NCBI RefSeq assembly: GCF_003994235.2
Contig: NZ_RYFG02000010.1
Location: 131,284 to 181,753 of the forward strand
Reading direction: 5' to 3'
DNA from: Candidatus Methylobacter oryzae
GTDB lineage: Bacteria > Pseudomonadota > Gammaproteobacteria > Methylococcales > Methylomonadaceae
DNA: 50,470 bases
Positions within the stretch are counted from its first letter, which is position 1. Every line of letters begins with the position of its first letter. Positions 36,865 to 44,215 of this stretch are shown in pieces. The notes below the pieces were generated by a model. The model saw nothing but the letters and a program-made list of their open reading frames with translations. It was not told the origin of the DNA and did no database searches. The position numbers were made by a program, and so were the translations under genes.

Positions 36865-38499
36865 ATGAACCTGACAAAAAAACGCTTATCCCAATCAGCT
36901 CTTATGCCCCAAGGGCATAAGTTTCGTTTGATCAGACAAGCTGCTCAACTCAGCTTTATCGGTTTAGCTGCTATTGCTTTACCTTTTGGAGCCCAAGCGG
37001 CCTCCGATACAACCAAAAACATGCATCAACTCTATGAAGACAATTGCGCCAGTTGCCACGGCTCCGATCATGGCGGATTTATCGCGCCGGGCCTGAATTC
37101 CGAATCGCTGAAAGGCCGCAGTCCTACCGCTTTACGCAGCCTGATCATGACCGGAAGTTTCGATACGTTAATGCCTCCGTTCTACGGCCGTTTATCGGAT
37201 GACGACATTCGCGGCTTGGTTAAGCATTTACAAACCACGCCTAAACAGGCCAATCCATCCTGGACCATTGACGACATCAAGGCGTCGATCAAAGTCTATG
37301 TCAAGGACGAAAGCACGCTGCCCGCAAAGCCCACCTATCAAGTCAACAGCATGGACGACGTTATCGGCGTGGCGGCTCGCGGCAAATACGGCCGTGGTTC
37401 AGGCTCAAAAGCCGTGTTCATCAACAGCATTACGCATAAACAAATCGGCGAAATTCCGACAGGCACCGCCGCGCATATCATCGACTACAACCCCGCCAAC
37501 CCGCGCTGGGCTTATGTAAAAACCGATACGGCTGAAATTTTCAAAGTCGATTTATACTCGATGCAAGCCGTGCGTAGCGTTAAAACCGGATTTAACGGAC
37601 CGGGATTGGGCGTTTCCCGCGACGGCAAATACATCATGGCCGGCTCTTATGTGCCGCATAACGCCGTCATCCTGAATGCCGACACGTTGGAACCGCTTAA
37701 AACCTTCGAACTGGAAGGCGTCGATCCGGACGGCAAAATGGTTTCCTCCGATTCCGGCATGATTATCGGCTCGCCGATGGACGATATTTTCGCGATTGCG
37801 CTGGAAAACGCCGGCCAGGTTTGGGTCGTCGATTTAAAAGAAGGATTCCCGGTTACCAAAATCGAAAAAGTCGGCCGCCATTTGCATGACGCATTCCTGA
37901 CCCATGGCGGCAGTAAATTGATGGTTGCCGCTTATGATGACAATATCGTCACTGCGATAGATTTAAAAGACCGTAAAATCATCAAGAAATTGGATGCCGG
38001 CTGCGTACCGCATGTAGGCGGCGGCGCGGCGGTTGAAGTCGACGGCCGCACGCTGGGCTTCGGCACCAACTTCGGCGACTGCGATAAAACCGTGGTCAGC
38101 GTTTGGGACTTGGACAAAATGGAAGTTGTCAAGCAAGTTCCGGTTGCCGGCGGTACCGAATCGCCTGCCGCCCACGCGAACGCCCCTTACGTTGCGGTTG
38201 ACATTATTTCCAAGGACCGCCGCGCCCGCACGATCCAGCTTATCGACAAGAAGACCCTGGAAGTGGTCAAGACGCTGGATGTGGGTGGACACGCGTACTT
38301 CCCTGAATACAGCGCCGACGGCAAATTCCTGTATGTCAGCGCCGGCTATAACGGGGACGAAGTCGTTGTTTACGATTCCAACTCACTGGAAAAAGTTGCT
38401 TCCGTACCTATGGAAAGTCCTGCCGGTATCTTCTCACACGGCCGCGTCAGATACATGACCCGCGGACTTTCTCCTGATGAAATCAAAGGAGCGAAATAA
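36865..38499 (+). CDS. nirN: Cytochrome c / heme d1 protein, NirN-like
   Basis: This 544-residue periplasmic protein has an N-terminal cytochrome c domain (C61-A-S-C64-H65, Met in DTLMPPF) and a C-terminal eight-bladed heme d1 propeller. Histidines at LHDAFLTHGG and CVPHVGGGA match the d1-binding positions of this family. NirN oxidises dihydro-heme d1 in the last step of cofactor synthesis; NirS is the nitrite reductase of the same fold. The C-terminus (MESPAGIFSHGR) and linkage to nirF suggest NirN, but NirS is not excluded. The start at 36865 has GGAGG at 36851-36855. Residues 13-32 of the signal region are encoded by repeat copy 5; without it a standard signal peptide remains. Confidence 0.75.
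   Translation: MNLTKKRLSQSALMPQGHKFRLIRQAAQLSFIGLAAIALPFGAQAASDTTKNMHQLYEDNCASCHGSDHGGFIAPGLNSESLKGRSPTALRSLIMTGSFDTLMPPFYGRLSDDDIRGLVKHLQTTPKQANPSWTIDDIKASIKVYVKDESTLPAKPTYQVNSMDDVIGVAARGKYGRGSGSKAVFINSITHKQIGEIPTGTAAHIIDYNPANPRWAYVKTDTAEIFKVDLYSMQAVRSVKTGFNGPGLGVSRDGKYIMAGSYVPHNAVILNADTLEPLKTFELEGVDPDGKMVSSDSGMIIGSPMDDIFAIALENAGQVWVVDLKEGFPVTKIEKVGRHLHDAFLTHGGSKLMVAAYDDNIVTAIDLKDRKIIKKLDAGCVPHVGGGAAVEVDGRTLGFGTNFGDCDKTVVSVWDLDKMEVVKQVPVAGGTESPAAHANAPYVAVDIISKDRRARTIQLIDKKTLEVVKTLDVGGHAYFPEYSADGKFLYVSAGYNGDEVVVYDSNSLEKVASVPMESPAGIFSHGRVRYMTRGLSPDEIKGAK
36902..36959 (+). repeat. 58-bp repeat, copy 5, translated inside the nirN signal peptide
   Basis: Hairpin A is perfect in this copy (TTATGCCC-CAA-GGGCATAA). 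Hairpin B has one change (TTGATCAG-ACAAG-CTGCTCAA). It is read in frame as LMPQGHKFRLIRQAAQLSFI. Deleting 54 bp (one TTAT kept) gives SQSALIGLAAIALPFGAQA, a normal signal sequence. Confidence 0.93.
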
Positions 38500-38810
38500 T
38501 GAGACTGGCTATTTACTCGGGCTTGTTATTGTTGGGCCTGGCTTCCGTCCAAAGCGCCGACGCGGCCAGCATTTACGCAGGAGAAGCCAAAGCGGCCGCA
38601 GTTTGCTCGCAATGCCACGGCATCCGCATGCCGTCGGCCGACGCGCCTTTTCCGCCGTTGGCCGGGCGCGACCAGGAATACCTGAAAACCGCGCTGAAGC
38701 AATACCGGGATAAAACCCGCAAATCCGATATTATGAATGCCATCGCCGGTTCGTTAAGCGATGACGACATCAACAATATCGCGTCGTATTACGCCAAACT
38801 GAAGCCGTAA
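38499..38810 (+). CDS. Small periplasmic cytochrome c (c553/c4-like)
   Basis: This 103-residue protein has a signal peptide (about 1-22, ending ADA) and one heme c site (CSQCHGIRMP), with a probable axial Met in SDIMNAIAGSL, like cytochrome c4/c5-type domains. Its ATG overlaps the nirN stop (TAATG) and AAGGAG lies just upstream. It probably feeds electrons to or from the d1 protein, a NirM/NirC-like role. Exact assignment is uncertain. Confidence 0.85.
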   Translation: MRLAIYSGLLLLGLASVQSADAASIYAGEAKAAAVCSQCHGIRMPSADAPFPPLAGRDQEYLKTALKQYRDKTRKSDIMNAIAGSLSDDDINNIASYYAKLKP

Positions 38811-39130
38811 TGAAAAAACTGCCGCTATTGACGTTAGTGATTGCCGGCACCCTGACTCAAACCGGTCTGGCCGGCGAGCCTTCGCCCGAGCGGCAGATCG
38901 CACTCCGCAACATGCTGAACCATGATTGCGGAGCCTGTCACGGCTTGACGCTAAAAGGCGGCCTGGGCCCTAGCCTGTTGCCCGACGCTTTAGCCGGAAA
39001 ACCGGATGATTATTTAATCACGACCATTCTCGAAGGACGCCCCGGCACCGCAATGCCGCCGTGGCAGCCGTTCATGAACCGGGACGAAGCGGCTTGGCTG
39101 GTTGGAATTTTGCGCAAGCCAAAATTGTAG
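38810..39130 (+). CDS. nirC: NirC-like cytochrome c
   Basis: This 106-residue exported cytochrome has a signal peptide (1-21), a heme site CGACHGLTLKGGLGP and axial-Met region GRPGTAMPPWQPF, with the LL..DALAGKP spacing seen in NirC of denitrifier nir clusters. NirC is linked to heme d1 maturation or electron delivery to NirS. The ATG overlaps the stop of the previous cytochrome (TAATG), so the three cytochrome genes form a tight unit. The next nir gene is 544 bp away. Confidence 0.8.
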   Translation: MKKLPLLTLVIAGTLTQTGLAGEPSPERQIALRNMLNHDCGACHGLTLKGGLGPSLLPDALAGKPDDYLITTILEGRPGTAMPPWQPFMNRDEAAWLVGILRKPKL

Positions 39131-39202
39131 GTCGAACTAAGGCACGGAGCCCAACGCGTCAAGCGGGCAAATGTTGAGTTTCCTGACGTCAGCCGAACCT
39201 AC
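39128..39202. repeat. Palindromic interspersed repeat (REP-like)
   Basis: This 75-bp imperfect palindrome starts GTAGGTCGAACTAAGGC and ends GTCAGCCGAACCTAC, with inner complementary parts GGAGCCCAAC and GTTGAGTTTCC. I recall similar GTAGGTxGG...CCxACCTAC repeats dispersed in many gammaproteobacterial genomes. It starts at the last codons of nirC. This is the only copy in the window. Confidence 0.6.
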
Positions 39203-39217
39203 AACACTCAGTTTAAC

Positions 39218-39245
39218 GTTAACACCGGTTGAAACCGGCGTTAAC
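39218..39245. terminator. Strong hairpin after the nir cytochrome genes
   Basis: GTTAAC-A-CCGGTT and AACCGG-C-GTTAAC pair with a single mismatch around a GA loop. It lies 88 bp past nirC. There is no T-run, so it could also be an operator or part of the neighbouring repeat. Confidence 0.45.
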
Positions 39246-39400
39246 AATACCGACTTGGATATAAAGGTACACATTGGAATTCACGTTGCAGTCTCGTTTG
39301 GGTTGGAAATCTTCGCTTCTATGTTTAGTGCAATATCAGCCACTACAGAGGTAATTATGGAAAACTCAATCGCTATGTTCATTCAAGTAGTTAGCATGTG

Positions 39401-39535
39401 TTTGGTGCGGAATCGCGTTCCTGCGGAGTCTGGTGAGAGAAAATTCCAACCCATACGAAAGATTAATGTGCTTTTAAATGTTGCAGCCTACCAAGAGAGA
39501 ACGCTGGAGGTTCGATTCCTCCTCTCCGCACCAAA
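39401..39535 (+). pseudogene. tRNA-like remnant bounded by an inverted repeat
   Basis: The 3' part has a canonical T arm (GGAGG-TTCGATT-CCTCC), an acceptor strand TCTCCGC, discriminator A and encoded CCA (ends 39533). The matching 5' strand GCGGAGT occurs at 39423, giving 6 of 7 pairs, but the 111-nt span has no proper D arm or anticodon arm. TTTGGTGCGGA (39401-39411) is the exact reverse complement of TCCGCACCAAA (39525-39535). It may be a degenerate tRNA or an element derived from one. Confidence 0.5.
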
Positions 39536-39674
39536 TTTCTACGATGGTTACAGAGAGCGTACCCTACGAAACTTACCGTTCTATCTCGTGGGAGCAATAC
39601 AAATTAGATTAGCCTCGTAGGCCGGAATAAGACCGATAACATGATCCGGTTCATTACCTGACATTAATATTTTT

Positions 39675-40838
39675 ATGAAAAAACTACTCCCTTTTTTAGC
39701 CTTGCTAATCTCTGTCAACGCCGCCGCCGACCCACGCGCCACCGGCGACCTCGGCGTCGTCATCGAACGCGAAAACGGCAACGCGCTGATCGTCAACACA
39801 ACCGAGCACAAGCGCTTGGCCAAAATCGAAAAACTCGGCGATTTATCCCATGCCTCGGTAGTTTTCTCGCACGACGAACGCTATGCCTACGTGTTCGGCC
39901 GCGACGGCGGCTTGACTAAAATCGACCTGCTGAAAGACGCGATAGACAAACGCATTATTCAGGCCGGCAACAGCATCGGCGGCGCGATTTCCCAGGACGG
40001 CAAGCTGATCGCCGTGTCCAACTATACGCCCGGCGGCGTCAAAGTTTTCTCGGCCGACACATTGGAACTGGTCGCCGACATTCCGGCCGATTATGGCTCA
40101 GGACAACGCTCGAAAGTGGTCGGCCTAGTCGACGCCCCCGGACAACGCTTTGTGTTCAGCCTGTTCGATGCCGGCGAAATCTGGATCGCCGATATGAAAA
40201 ATCCGAAAGCGCCGGTTCTTAAAAAATTCAAGGACACCGGCAAACAGCCTTACGACGCGCTGGTATCGCCGGACGGGCGCTATTACATCGCCGGTTTGTT
40301 TGGTGAGCCGGGACTGGCGCTGCTCGATTTATGGAATCCCGAAGCCGGTGTCAAGCATATCCTGTCCGAATTCGGCAAGGACGACGACAAACTGCCGGTT
40401 TATAAAATGCCGCATTTCGAAGGCTGGTCGGTCGCCGGCGACTACGTGTTCGCTCCGGCGATAGGCCAGCATAAAGTACTGGTCATCGACAAGAACACCT
40501 GGGACCTGCACGGTACGATAGACGTCGCGGGGCAACCTGTTTTCGTGATGGCCCGGCCCGACGCTCGGCAAATCTGGGTCAACTTCGCGTTCCCGGACAA
40601 TAACCAGGTGCAGGTCATCGACGCCAAAGACCTGTCGATCGTCAAAACACTGTCGCCGGGCAAAGGCGTATTGCATATGGAATTCACGCCGCGCGGCGAA
40701 CAAGTCTGGCTCGCGCTCCGGGACGACGACAGCCTGGCCGTGTACGACACCGAAACCTTACAGGAAATTGCCCGCCTGCCTGCGAGCAAACCCAACGGCA
40801 TTTTCTTTAGCTCGCGAGCGCACCGAATCGGGTTGTAA
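39675..40838 (+). CDS. nirF: Heme d1 biosynthesis protein NirF
   Basis: NirF is a periplasmic beta-propeller related to the d1 domain of NirS. It acts late in heme d1 synthesis, on the intermediate made by NirJ. The 387-residue protein has a signal peptide (1-18, ending AAA), propeller repeats (FSHDERYAYVFGRDGGLTKI, VSPDGRYYIAGLFGEPGL, HMEFTPRGEQVWLAL) and the diagnostic C-terminus PNGIFFSSRAHRIGL. It has no heme c motif, unlike the nirN product. It leads the nirFDLGHJ block; the ribosome site is weak. Confidence 0.93.
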   Translation: MKKLLPFLALLISVNAAADPRATGDLGVVIERENGNALIVNTTEHKRLAKIEKLGDLSHASVVFSHDERYAYVFGRDGGLTKIDLLKDAIDKRIIQAGNSIGGAISQDGKLIAVSNYTPGGVKVFSADTLELVADIPADYGSGQRSKVVGLVDAPGQRFVFSLFDAGEIWIADMKNPKAPVLKKFKDTGKQPYDALVSPDGRYYIAGLFGEPGLALLDLWNPEAGVKHILSEFGKDDDKLPVYKMPHFEGWSVAGDYVFAPAIGQHKVLVIDKNTWDLHGTIDVAGQPVFVMARPDARQIWVNFAFPDNNQVQVIDAKDLSIVKTLSPGKGVLHMEFTPRGEQVWLALRDDDSLAVYDTETLQEIARLPASKPNGIFFSSRAHRIGL

Positions 40839-40847
40839 ATTTATTTA

Positions 40848-40903
40848 CCACGAAATATCTCGTTTGATTAAATTAATCTTCGTGCTCTCGGTGTTCTTCG
40901 TGG
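40848..40903. repeat. CCACGAA inverted repeat between nirF and nirD
   Basis: CCACGAA and TTCGTGG bound a 56-bp stretch that also contains CTTCGTGCTC and GTGTTCTTCGTGG. I recall this CACGAAG-rich intergenic repeat from many bacterial genomes. It occupies most of the 89-bp gap and may form a transcript hairpin. Confidence 0.45.
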
Positions 40904-40927
40904 CTAATATTTAATTCACATTTTCCA

Positions 40928-41386
40928 ATGCTGACGAACTTACATAAACAACTGCTCAACGACTACCAGCACGACTTCCCGCTGTCGCCCAGACCGTACC
41001 GGGACATCGCCGACGCGCTGGGCGTTACCGAAGACGACGTGTTGACGGCATTTGCCGAGCTGAGCGACAACCACTTGATCAGCCGCATCGGCCCTGTGAT
41101 TCCGCCGAATCATATCGGCGTCAGCGCGCTGGTCGCGATGGCGGTGCCGGAAGCCGAACTGCAAACCGTCGCCGATAAAGTCAGCGCCCACCCCGAAGTC
41201 AACCACAATTACGAACGCGAACACCGGATCAATCTGTGGTTTGTCGTCATCGCCTCCGATAACGAACACTTGCAGACCGTGATCGAGGACATAGAGCAGG
41301 AAACCTCGTACCCGGCAATGCAACTGCCGATGCTGAACGATTTTTTCATCGATTTGGGCTTTAAGCTGGACCTAACCGATGCTTGA
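40928..41386 (+). CDS. nirD: Siroheme decarboxylase subunit NirD
   Basis: This 152-residue protein of the Lrp/AsnC-like siroheme decarboxylase family is the first of four related genes. The complex removes two acetate carboxyls from siroheme to give didecarboxysiroheme, the second stage of heme d1 synthesis. It has a winged-helix N-terminus (YRDIADALGVTEDDVLTAF) and a ferredoxin-like C-terminal domain (HPEVNHNYEREHRINLWFVV), where the HNYER...WFV pattern marks the NirD/NirG branch. The assignment as NirD rests on gene order. The start of nirL overlaps its stop. Confidence 0.88.
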   Translation: MLTNLHKQLLNDYQHDFPLSPRPYRDIADALGVTEDDVLTAFAELSDNHLISRIGPVIPPNHIGVSALVAMAVPEAELQTVADKVSAHPEVNHNYEREHRINLWFVVIASDNEHLQTVIEDIEQETSYPAMQLPMLNDFFIDLGFKLDLTDA

Positions 41387-41876
41387 CGAGCAAGACCGCC
41401 AACTGCTGAGCCATATCCAACTGGGTCTGCCTATTTGCGCCCGGCCCTATGCCGAAATCGGCCGCCGTTGCGGCATGAACGAAGCCGAAGTGATCGCGCG
41501 CCTAACGCGGCTTAAACAACAAGGTTTGATCAAACGCATGGGCGTTATCGTCAAACACCGTCAACTCGGATACCGTGCAAACGCGATGATCGTCTGGAAC
41601 GTGCCGGACCATTTGGTCAAGCAACTGGGCGGCCATATCAGCCGGTTTCCGTTCGTAACGCTGTGCTACCAACGCCCCCGGCAGCCGGAATGGCCGTATA
41701 ACCTGTATTGCATGATACACGGCAAAGACAGGGACACCGTTTTAAGCCAATTGAACCAATTGACCGAAGCCTGCGGTTTAAACGGTTTCGATAGAGAAAT
41801 CCTGTTCAGCCGCCGCTGCTTCAAACAGCGCGGCGCAATTTACCAATCACCTGCCCCGGCTTTAACCGATGGATGA
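41379..41876 (+). CDS. nirL: Siroheme decarboxylase subunit NirL
   Basis: This 165-residue partner of NirD belongs to the NirL/NirH branch, recognised by the core LCYQRPRQPEWPYNLYCMIHG. It has a winged-helix N-terminus (PYAEIGRRCGMNEAEVIARL). It overlaps nirD by 8 bp and nirG by 8 bp, so translation is coupled. It catalyses siroheme decarboxylation as a heterodimer with NirD in organisms with split subunits. Which of the two L/H paralogues is which is inferred from the order D-L-G-H. Confidence 0.88.
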   Translation: MLDEQDRQLLSHIQLGLPICARPYAEIGRRCGMNEAEVIARLTRLKQQGLIKRMGVIVKHRQLGYRANAMIVWNVPDHLVKQLGGHISRFPFVTLCYQRPRQPEWPYNLYCMIHGKDRDTVLSQLNQLTEACGLNGFDREILFSRRCFKQRGAIYQSPAPALTDG

Positions 41877-42312
41877 CATAGACAAACGCATCATCAACAC
41901 CTTGCAAGACGGCTTCCCGATTTGCGACGCACCCTATCGGCAAGTTGCCGAGCAATTGGGCTTGACCGAAAACGATCTGATCGCCCGGCTGCAAGCACTG
42001 CTGAACAACGGCACGCTGACCCGCTTCGGCCCGCTGTACAACGCCGAACAAATGGGCGGCGCGCTAACGCTGGCGGCTATCAAAGCGCCGGCGGAGCACT
42101 TCGACGAAATCGCCGACATCGTCAACAGCTTTCCCGAAGTGGCCCATAATTACGCACGCAACCACGAGCTAAGTATGTGGTTCGTCATCGCGACCGAAAC
42201 GCAGGAACAAGCCCAGCAAACTATTGACGCCATCGAGCACCAGACCGGCCAGACCGTCTACAACATGCCGAAGAAAAAAGAATATTTCGTCAACCTGAAA
42301 CTGGAAGCCTGA
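41869..42312 (+). CDS. nirG: Siroheme decarboxylase subunit NirG
   Basis: This 147-residue second copy of the NirD/NirG branch reads PYRQVAEQLGLTENDLIARL (winged helix) and FPEVAHNYARNHELSMWFVI (catalytic-domain signature shared with NirD). It ends with KKKEYFVNLKLEA. It overlaps nirL by 8 bp and is followed by nirH after 2 bp. It probably pairs with NirH. The presence of all four subunits matches the Pseudomonas-type nir cluster rather than the fused versions. Confidence 0.88.
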   Translation: MDDIDKRIINTLQDGFPICDAPYRQVAEQLGLTENDLIARLQALLNNGTLTRFGPLYNAEQMGGALTLAAIKAPAEHFDEIADIVNSFPEVAHNYARNHELSMWFVIATETQEQAQQTIDAIEHQTGQTVYNMPKKKEYFVNLKLEA

Positions 42313-42314
42313 CC

Positions 42315-42815
42315 ATGCTCGACGACATAGACCGCAAAATCATCCAGGCGACCCAAGCCGGCCTGCCGCTGACGCCCCAGCCCTATCAAGCCGTCGCCGA
42401 ACAACTGGGCTTGAGCGCCGACGAAGTCATGCAACGGCTGTCGGCGATGCAGCAAAGCGCCATTATCCGCCGCATCGGCGCGGTGCCGAACCACTACAAA
42501 CTGGGTTATCGCTATAACGGCATGACGGTTTGGAACATCGCGGATGAAATCATCGACGAAATAGGGCAACAAGTCGGGCAACTGGAATTCGTCAGCCATT
42601 GCTACCACCGCCCCCGGCATTTGCCCGAATGGCCGTACAACCTGTTTGCGATGGTACACGGCAAAAGCCAGCAAGAAGTCGATAGCCAAATCCAACAAAT
42701 TAAAGATTTGCTGGGCGACAAAAACTTAGGCAGCGACGTTTTGTACAGCACCCGGATTTTGAAAAAAACCGGTTTTCGCTCGGGCGGCCCGTCAACCGCC
42801 CAAAACGATTCGTAA
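42315..42815 (+). CDS. nirH: Siroheme decarboxylase subunit NirH
   Basis: This 166-residue second member of the NirL/NirH branch reads PYQAVAEQLGLSADEVMQRL and SHCYHRPRHLPEWPYNLFAM. It starts 2 bp after nirG. An 88-bp spacer separates it from nirJ. Sequence similarity to nirL (same CYxRPR...WPYNL core) indicates an old duplication of a D-L pair into D-L-G-H. Confidence 0.88.
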   Translation: MLDDIDRKIIQATQAGLPLTPQPYQAVAEQLGLSADEVMQRLSAMQQSAIIRRIGAVPNHYKLGYRYNGMTVWNIADEIIDEIGQQVGQLEFVSHCYHRPRHLPEWPYNLFAMVHGKSQQEVDSQIQQIKDLLGDKNLGSDVLYSTRILKKTGFRSGGPSTAQNDS

Positions 42816-42903
42816 AATATCGAATCCATACTTGCAAACCCTACTCCGCTTGGGTAGCATCGCCCAACCCCACTGATCAACCCGTTATCGATAGGAAACC
42901 GCC

Positions 42904-44040
42904 ATGTTCAGACTAAGCCACTACATGCGGGAGCTGATAGAGCCGACCCCATTAAAACCGGCGCGCAAACCGGCGGCGCCGGTAGTGATCTGGAATTTAA
43001 TCCGCCGCTGCAACTTGACCTGTAAACACTGCTACACGACCTCGACCGACATCAATTTCCCGAATGAGTTAAGCACCGAGGAGATTTATACGGTTATGGA
43101 CGACCTGAAAGCGTTCAAGGTGCCTGTATTGATCCTGTCCGGCGGCGAACCGCTGCTGCGTCCCGATATTTTCGCGATCTCCCGCCGGGCCAAAGACATG
43201 GGCTTTTACGTCGCGCTATCGACCAACGGCACGAAAATATCCGAACAGAATATCGATGAAATCGCAGCCATCGATTATCAATATATCGGCGTCAGCTTGG
43301 ACGGCATTAAGGATACCCACGACCAGTTCCGCCGGGTCAAAGGTTCGTTCGACCAAGCGCTGCACGGCATCCGCCTCTGCCTGAATAAAGGCATCAAAGT
43401 CGGCCTGCGCTTTACCTTAACCCAGGACAACGCCCAGGACTTCCCGGCCCTGCTCCAGTTAATGGACGACAACAACATCGACAAGTTCTACCTGTCGCAT
43501 TTGAATTACGGCGGCCGCGGCAATAAAAACCGCAAAGCCGACGCCCACTTTGCGATGACGCGGGACGCGATGGATTTAATGTTCTCAACTTGCTACGACT
43601 GGCTCAAAGCCGGCAAGGAGCGGGAATTCGTGACCGGCAATAACGATGCCGACGCGGTTTATTTCCTGCATTGGGTTGCCAAGCATTTCCCGGATAGAGC
43701 CGGACACATCAAAGCCAAACTGGAACAATGGGGCGGCAATGCGTCCGGCGTCAACGTCGCCAATATCGACAACCTGGGCAATGTTCACCCGGACACGTTC
43801 TGGTGGCATTACGAACTGGGCAATGTCAAAGAGCGTCCTTTTTCCGAAATATGGATGGATACCAGCGATCCGCTGATGGCAGGCCTGAAGCAACAACCCA
43901 GGCCGCTGGAAGGCCGTTGCGGACGCTGCCGCTACCAGGCGATTTGCAACGGCAATACCCGCGTCAGGGCCGAGCAAACCACCGGTAATTTTTGGGCCGA
44001 AGACCCGGGCTGCTATTTGACCGATGCGGAAATAGCTTAA
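42904..44040 (+). CDS. nirJ: Radical SAM heme d1 synthase NirJ
   Basis: NirJ is a radical SAM enzyme that replaces the propionate side chains of didecarboxysiroheme with oxo groups. The 378-residue protein has the cluster motif RRCNLTCKHCYTTST (CxxxCxxC, about residues 37-44), LILSGGEPLLRPD (SAM-binding GGE) and LSTNG. The C-terminal cysteines GRCGRCRYQAICNGN and DPGC form a SPASM-like second cluster domain. AGGA lies before the ATG. It closes the nir cluster; no nirE (uroporphyrinogen methyltransferase) is present nearby. Confidence 0.94.
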   Translation: MFRLSHYMRELIEPTPLKPARKPAAPVVIWNLIRRCNLTCKHCYTTSTDINFPNELSTEEIYTVMDDLKAFKVPVLILSGGEPLLRPDIFAISRRAKDMGFYVALSTNGTKISEQNIDEIAAIDYQYIGVSLDGIKDTHDQFRRVKGSFDQALHGIRLCLNKGIKVGLRFTLTQDNAQDFPALLQLMDDNNIDKFYLSHLNYGGRGNKNRKADAHFAMTRDAMDLMFSTCYDWLKAGKEREFVTGNNDADAVYFLHWVAKHFPDRAGHIKAKLEQWGGNASGVNVANIDNLGNVHPDTFWWHYELGNVKERPFSEIWMDTSDPLMAGLKQQPRPLEGRCGRCRYQAICNGNTRVRAEQTTGNFWAEDPGCYLTDAEIA

Positions 44041-44215
44041 TTGTTCATCATTATTTTCAAATAGCTGAAAGTGGAGCAGATGTTAAAAAAATCAGTTTGG
44101 CCCGCCCCGTATCAAACCGGGACGAAACGCCAAAACGAGTATCTGTAACGTCAATGCGTAAAACGTCAAGAACACATTCAACACCTCGTCCGATTCAGCT
44201 TTCTTAGTGCTATTT

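Larger units (their letters stand above)
39131..39674. other. Gene-free gap between nirC and nirF
   Basis: This 544-bp interruption of the nir cluster contains most of the palindromic repeat (39128-39202), a strong hairpin (39218-39245) and the tRNA-like segment (39401-39535). A 149-codon open frame spans all three and is not credible as a gene. nirF must have its own promoter here or depend on read-through. Confidence 0.7.

Noticed and set aside
39423-39533. A functional tRNA gene
   Set aside because: The span is 111 nt with no D arm or anticodon arm that pairs, despite a good T arm and CCA end.
39171-39620. 149-codon plus-strand open frame between nirC and nirF
   Set aside because: It runs through a palindromic repeat, a hairpin and a tRNA-like end, and shows no domain or plausible composition.
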